NCBI GenBank assembly: GCA_000733355.1
Contig: JNVV01000004.1
Location: 186,001 to 250,000, forward strand
Reading direction: 5' to 3'
DNA from: Falciphora oryzae
Taxonomy: Eukaryota > Ascomycota > Sordariomycetes > Magnaporthales > Magnaporthaceae
DNA length: 64,000 bases
Of this stretch, positions 58,801 through 64,000 are shown in pieces. The translations under genes and the position numbers were made by a program. The notes under the pieces are model-generated. The model saw only the letters and a program-made list of their open reading frames with translations, had not been told where the DNA came from and ran no database searches. How positions within the stretch are numbered: the first letter of the stretch is position 1; the number at the start of each line of letters is the position of its first letter.

Positions 58801-59745
58801 ATACGTATTCGGCACTCCTAAAAGCATCGTTAGCGATCAAAACAGCCGTATTACCAATACCTTTTAAAAGGAAATGTGCAAATACTAAATTATTAAAAAA
58901 CGCATATCGACCGCCTACTATCCTCAAACGGACGGGCAAACAGAAGTCCTAAATCGTATAATCGAGGATTATTTCCGCAATTATTGCGCTGGTTCGGAAA
59001 ATTTTTAAGCATTATTGCTACCACTAGCAGCGTACGCTTATAACAATAGCAAAAATTTTACCACAAAGCATTCGCTATTCTACTTCCTATACGGATCGGA
59101 TTGCGAAATGCGGATTAATATTGCGAACGATATCTTTAAAAGGAAGGTACCCGTAGTAAAAAACCGTATCGAACGGTTTTACGCAATGCGTAAAAAATTT
59201 AAAAAAACGTTGCTGCAAGCATAAAAACGGTTAGTTAAATACTATAACAAAAACTATACCCCTATGCAGTTCGCAATTGGAAATTTGGTAAAATTATTTA
59301 CGAAAAACCTGCGGTTAAAAAATAAAAAGTTAGCACTTAAATGGATCGGCCCTTTTCGGATTACCGAACGTATCGGTTAGTAAATTTACCGATTGGCACT
59401 TTCCGAACACTACCGCCGTTTGCACGACGTTTTTTTTATACAGTACTTCGAACGGTACACTACCAAAAAATAAAAAAACGAAGTGCCGCTGCTTATACCC
59501 GAGTACAAAGACGACCAAAACGAATAGGAAATCGAAAAAGTACGAAACGAGGGCTATATCAAAAGCAAAAAGTACTACCTGGTTAAATGGAAGGACTGGC
59601 CGGCAAAATACAACATTTGGGAACCAGAGGAGCACTTCTAAAACGCACCCGCGAAAGTGCGAGCCTTTTAAAAAGCCCGAAATCGAAGGAACCAAAAAAT
59701 CCGCAAGCTCCAGGACGTGGAGCCAAACAGTAAAAAGGAGCCTTA
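55900..59745 (+). pseudogene. pol of gypsy B (PR-RT-RNaseH-IN-chromodomain)
   Basis: RT begins with LRLCVDYRKLNDITIKNKTP near 56,645. Its active site reads YLNDIFIYS, with AAC for the first catalytic Asp at 56,954-56,956. RNase H: LETDAFDFAKASILLQKYG near 57,418. Integrase: the core segment NRIIEDYFRNYCAG near 58,950 and TTKHSLFYFLYGSDCEMRI near 59,060. A clear chromodomain ends the protein, EGYIKSKKYYLVKWKDWPA and IWEPEEHF at about 59,527-59,640. Stops lie mostly at Gln or Trp codons. Confidence 0.88.
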
Positions 59746-59922
59746 AAAATCGCCAAATTGGTTATCCTTTTCCAAAGGTTTTATTGGAAACTAGCGCCCA
59801 CCCTTAAACGAAGGGAAAAAAACGGTTAACGCTTTTGCGAATCCACGAAAATTTATCGTTGCATCAAAAAAAAGGAGGAAAAGGTTAGAAGCCGAAGACA
59901 GCCTTTTTAAAAGGGGGATAGT

Positions 59923-60464
59923 TGTAACACCCCGATCCGCAACTACGATCAGCAGCCCTAAGGACCGCCACCGGTAGCCTTAAAAGGGGACTCCGGTAGT
60001 GGCCAAAGGGGCGTACGCCAAAATGGCATATTGTTCCAAACCAGGAGGTTAGTGGCATGTTGTTCCAAACCAGGAGGTCAGTGGCATGTTATTTCAAACC
60101 AAAGGATTAGTAGCATGTTATTCCAAACCAAAGGATTAGTGGCATATTGTTCCAAACCAAAAGGTTAGTAGCATATTGTTCCAAACCATAACGCACTAAA
60201 GCATAACCAGCCCGGACGGGCATCATAAAAGAAGAGATTCTGCCGACGGCAACCGAGGGGTAGCTAGGAGGCTGTGCATAAAAAGGGCCTGCAAAACCCC
60301 CTATAAAGGGAGTTCGAAGGCCAAGCAATCGTTTTTTATTTCTTGTCATTATTAGCTTATCGAGCTTTGCACAAACCAAATTGTTAAGTTGCTAAACCTT
60401 TAAAATCCCCCTTTTTCCCTTCAAACGTGACCTCCCTTCCCTAAAGAGGCCGCCGTTTGTTACA
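59923..60464 (+). repeat. 3' LTR of gypsy B
   Basis: 542 bp, the same length as the 5' LTR, with six 29-bp units. It differs from the 5' copy largely by transitions. Confidence 0.93.
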
Positions 60465-61793
60465 CTCTTCCCCTTTATCCCTGCTAATTAAGCTCGGTTT
60501 GGGTTTGCTTTCCTCAATTATAAACAGCGGCTTTTTTTCGATACCGTCGTCGCTTATTAAAACCGGGCCGTCGATGCTGGTCGCTATGGAGAGATTGTTG
60601 CACGCGTTAGGGAAACTTAGCTCCTATTGCAAATCGATGGCCGCGGGGGTACCGGCAAAACCTTCGTCCTAACGCAAATCGGTTTAAAGGTTAGCCGTAT
60701 AAATAGTGCCTACGGTATTAATAAGGAGGTTATTTTTAGGGCTGCTCCTACCGGCGTAGCAGCTAACGCGATCAGCGGCGCCACTTTGCATTCGCTTTTA
60801 CGCCTGCTTGTTACTGCTGGCAATATAAATATAGTCGAGTTTACTCCCAACGAAGCTACTAATATCCGCAACCGCTTTAAGGACATGGAGTATCTTTTCG
60901 TTAACGAAAAGTCCATAATTGGTATTACTACCTTGAATTTTATTAACCGCCGTATGCGTGAGATTTTTAAGGAGCCCAACCTTTTTTTTGGAAGCCGCAA
61001 TATCATTTTAATCGGAAACTTCTGGCAGCTCCCTCTAATTATATAACGTGCGTTTTATACTCTTAGCTTTCGCCTCCGAACCCCTAAGGAACATTTTAGC
61101 CGCACGGTTTACAAAAAGTTCAACTAAACCATCGAGCTTAGGACTTTTATGCGTTAAGCCGGTAAGGACGACAAGGCTATCCGCTTCCGCGAGGCATTTA
61201 AAGGCCTGCGGTTTAACAACCCTACTGTTAAGCACTGGAAAACTTTTTCGGCACGCATCCAGACCGGCCTTTCCCAGCCCGAAGTTAGGAGCTTTGATAC
61301 GGCCGTGCGCATTTATCCTACTAACGCCATGGTTAAAAAGTACAACTTCACCCATTTAAAGCTCCTAAATAAGCCCGTAGTGCCCGTTATCGCCACTAGC
61401 AGCAGCCCCGGCGCTAATAGGGTTAATTCCAAAAACGCCGGCAATTTTTACATGTTACTCCCGATTTGTATCGGTAGCAAAGTGATGCTTACGGAAAACC
61501 TTTAAACCCCGGCCGGCCTCGTTAACGGTGCTTGCGGAAAGGTTTGGGACGTCGCCTGGCCCTTTGGCATTAAGAACCTACGAAATCCTCAAACGCCTCC
61601 GTTTTTAATCCTGGTAAAAATGAACAAGTACGATGGCCCCCGCTGCTTCGAATCACCCGATATCCCGGCTAACGTTATCCCTATTTTCCGCTTTATACGG
61701 GACTTTATAAAAGGCAACGCGGCCTGCACCCGGGTCCAGTTCCCTGTTACTATCGCTTACGCCATCACAATCTATAAATCCTAAAGCTAAACG
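60465..61793 (+). pseudogene. Helitron Pif1-type helicase piece
   Basis: The piece starts LFPFIPAN right after gypsy B. Helicase motifs: Walker A GRGGTGKT at 60,639-60,662; FRAAPTGVAANAISGATLHS; the Walker-B-like region LFVNEKSIIG, where DE is expected and NE is seen; and NIILIGNFWQLPLII. It ends PVTIAYAITIYKS followed by stops at Gln-like positions, corresponding to the conserved helicase motif near the C-terminus. There gypsy B' interrupts it. Confidence 0.88.
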
Positions 61794-62277
61794 TGTAACA
61801 CCCCGATCCGCAGCCACGATCAGCAGCCCTAAAGACCGCCACCGGTAGCCTCAAAGGGGGACTTCGGTAGTGGCCAAAAGGGCGTACGCCAAAGTGGCAT
61901 GTTGTTTTAAACCAGGAGGTCAGTGGCATATTGTTCCAAACCAGAGGATCAATGGCATATTGTTCCAAACCAAAAGGTTAGTGGCATATTGTTCCAAACC
62001 ATAACGCACCAAAGCACAACCAGCCCGGACGGGCATTATAAAGGAAAAAACTCTGCCGACGGCAGCCAAGGGGTAGCTGGGAGGCTGTGCATAAAAAGGG
62101 CCTGCAGGACCCCCTATAAAGGGAGTTCGAAAGCCAAACAATCGTTTCTTATTTCTTATCATTATTAGCTTATCAAACTTTGCACAAACCAGACTGTTAA
62201 ATTGCTAAACCTTTAAGATCCCCCTTTTTCCCTTCAAACGTAACCTCCCTTCCCTAAAAAGGCCGCCGTTTGTTACA
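61794..62277 (+). repeat. 5' LTR of gypsy B' (484 bp)
   Basis: 58 bp shorter than the LTRs of B. It has four instead of six 29-bp units, exactly accounting for the difference. Confidence 0.93.
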
Positions 62278-62312
62278 ACTCGATTGCTTCCTCTGCTCAA
62301 ACCTTTAGCATT

Positions 62313-63700
62313 CATCAGGCACCATATCCGACTTTAGCGACTTCATCGAGGTCAACGACGCCGGACGGGACGAAAATCCAAAAACAAGGTCATCCACCCT
62401 GCCCCCAGGACGCAAGCAACCTACCCCCAACAACCCCAAAAGTTACCCCGAGTTCAGCATCTATAGCGTTACTTCCTACACCCGTTCCCAGCTCGCTTAC
62501 TACGTTTTACGTAATTGCGTTCCCACTAAAATCCTGTTACAATTCCAAAAAGCCCTAATCGAACGGAAGGCAGTGCGCGAAGCCCTTAGCCTCCCAAACG
62601 ATTTGGACGATCCGAATCACCCTCAGCCCCAACCTTAGCCTCGTTCTCAAGCTTTAACCCCTTAACAGCATGGCCAAAAGATCAACCGCCCGTTAGAAGG
62701 ACCTGCTAACCAGTTAGCACCCCGGGCACCATCACACCACTCCCTGGTTAGGGACGACGACGAGGAAAACGATACCTTTCCTTCGTACGAAAAGGACAGA
62801 GGCAGCCACAAAATCCTATGGAAAATGCCCGAATTAAAGCTTCCAAACTTAGTACAGGACTTCGACCATTAAAAAAGCAAACTCGACCTCACCTTCAAAG
62901 CCAACCTTAACGGCTTCACTACGGCCAAATCACGTATCGCAGCCGCTATTAAAACCTTTAACAGCGACCTCAACTCCGCTTACAACGGCTCGCGCAAAGC
63001 CAACCCCATTCTGGGCTTGCATTAGCGCAAATTCATGCGATAGCTCCGTAATACCACATTACGAGGAGATTTTTCACTCTTTCGGGCCACTAACGATTTG
63101 CAACAACTTATGCAAAAAAATAACGAGGACCCCGGTGTTTTCGCAGCACGGTACCGACGCGTGTGCGGCAAAACAGGACAAACAGCAGACATTAACGGCT
63201 ACGTGGTCCGTTTGGTCCCCGCTTTAAAAGTCCAAATCACCCGTAGAATGCACCACAAAGCAAAGACCTTAAAGGACCTTATCGCCATAGCCCAAATCCT
63301 TTAGGATACCTTAAATACGGGTGCCCGCGCCCCGTACGACGAAAAAAAGGATCCCCAGAAATCCTCCAATTAAAAAGACCAAAAGGAATCGAATAAAAAT
63401 AAGGACGGGAAGTATAAACCCCGAAGCAGGCAGGAAAGGCGCGACTAACGTCCCAATAAAGGCAACGGACGCACGATACTTTCACCCACCGAACGCTAAC
63501 GACGTTGGGATAAAAACGCATATATGAAGTGTGGCAAGCCCAACCATATGGCGAAAGATTGCAAAAGCTCCTTTTCCGCTACCAAGCCCCTAACTAAAAA
63601 CAACGAGCCCCTTCCGAACGGAAAAGCTAAAATTAACTCCTTAAAGCATAAAAAGGGGGAGGAGAACGGAAAGGAGCTAAGCGATAAACGCCAAAAAAAC
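62313..63700 (+). pseudogene. gag of gypsy B'
   Basis: It parallels gag of B (YYVLRNCVPTKILLQFQKAL; QQLMQKNNEDPGVFAARYRR). In the zinc knuckle near 63,522 the first ligand codon is TAT, while the KCGKPNHMAKDC part keeps the other three ligands. Stops remain at several Gln-like sites. Confidence 0.8.
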
Positions 63701-64000
63701 TAAAAGGGAACCCGGTTATCCCCGCACCGGTATTCCGTAACGACCAGCTTTGCATAGCCCTTGCGTTCGTTACTAAAGGGACCGTTAGCGCTCCTAACGG
63801 CGGTCCAAAAGTTAGGGTCGAGATCGGCTTAAACACGTTCGCCAAAGTGAATACAATTTCTATCACCTTTTGCAAATCCTTAGGATATTAGCTTTGCAAC
63901 CGTCCCAAACACGACCACTAGTCTCTCACTTTAGCCGCTGCAAATAACCAAAGTGTAAAAACCTACGGTGTTTATCACCTACGCCTAAGCCTTTATAACT

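Larger units (their letters stand above)
53808..60464 (+). mobile_element. Ty3/gypsy chromovirus B, full length, RIP-decayed
   Basis: This 6,657-bp element has 542-bp LTRs beginning TGTAACACC and ending GTTTGTTACA. The 5-bp target duplication CTCTT is at 53,803-53,807 and 60,465-60,469. gag and pol read in the plus direction. The 3' LTR is preceded by a purine tract AAAAGGGGGATAG. The element sits inside the Helitron frame in the same orientation as elements A and B'. Confidence 0.95.
40831..61793 (+). mobile_element. Helitron split by retrotransposon insertions (3' end outside window)
   Basis: Pieces of one rolling-circle element lie in the same orientation at 40,831-41,001, 49,031-53,807 and 60,465-61,793, separated by gypsy elements A and B and followed by B'. 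In order they encode a zinc-motif N-terminal part, a DUF6570-like region, a Rep domain and a Pif1-type helicase, the order known for fungal Helitrons. The reading frame resumes across both gypsy elements once they and one target copy are removed. The helicase part stops at the motif ITIYKS, where element B' begins. Neither the 5' TC nor the 3' hairpin-CTRR end could be identified. Base composition is close to normal near the start and more AT-rich later. Confidence 0.85.
61794..64000 (+). mobile_element. Ty3/gypsy chromovirus B', second copy, truncated by window end
   Basis: It has the same LTR termini (TGTAACACC...GTTTGTTACA) and the same gag as element B, in the same orientation. The 5' LTR is followed by gag to about 63,700, and the start of the pol region reaches the window end. 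The sequence has more GC and fewer stops than B in the matching part, so it is less mutated. Confidence 0.92.

Noticed and set aside
34400..63900. Recoded TAA/TAG as Gln (alternative genetic code)
   Set aside because: Normal stops are used by the genes on the left, and catalytic Asp, Cys and His codons are also mutated in the same C-to-T/G-to-A way, so RIP is the simpler reading.

Overview
The window looks like a chromosome segment of a filamentous ascomycete, most likely a Sordariomycete. Supporting signs are short GT-AG introns, GC-rich third codon positions, a CYP55-type P450nor, a ZZ-HET protein, a 2EXR protein, dispersed 5S-type sequences, and a repeat block carrying a strong signature of repeat-induced point mutation (RIP). 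Species cannot be named from the sequence.

Left part, about 1-30,950, is ordinary gene-dense DNA. In order it holds: the C-terminal three quarters of VPS4 (AAA ATPase, +), NOP56 (snoRNP core, -), a GH18 chitinase (-), ubiquitin-S27a (RPS31, -) head to head with ribosomal protein S26 (+), a small charged protein (-), nitric oxide reductase P450nor (-), a PAQR/Izh-type seven-helix membrane protein (-), two adjacent unrecognised fungal proteins (-), an ankyrin-repeat protein whose ATG appears split by an intron (-), prefoldin subunit 6 (+), an unrecognised protein (-), a 2EXR protein (-), a ZZ finger + HET domain protein (-) and a possible nucleotidyltransferase-like protein (+). Two truncated 5S rRNA-like pseudogenes and a Ty3/gypsy reverse transcriptase scrap lie between genes.

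Transition zone, about 31,000-33,800: two minus-strand reading frames are broken only by stops at plausible glutamine positions, next to one intact plus-strand gene.

Right part, about 34,140 to the end, is a nested stack of decayed mobile elements. (i) A 6.4 kb element bounded by 18-bp inverted repeats carries a DUF6589-like gene (+) facing a DEAD/RecQ-like helicase gene (-). (ii) A Helitron has zinc motif, DUF6570-like, Rep and Pif1-type helicase parts spread over about 40,831-61,793. (iii) The Helitron is interrupted by three Ty3/gypsy chromoviruses: element A (41,002-49,030, 136-bp LTRs, target duplication CGGTC), element B (53,808-60,464, 542-bp LTRs, target duplication CTCTT) and element B' (61,794 to beyond the window, same family as B). 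Nearly all stops in these frames fall where Gln or Trp would stand, and catalytic Asp and zinc Cys codons carry G-to-A changes, as RIP predicts. The convergent DUF6589/helicase element is the best candidate for something little described. There are two assembly gaps (14,731-14,760 and 34,178-34,229).
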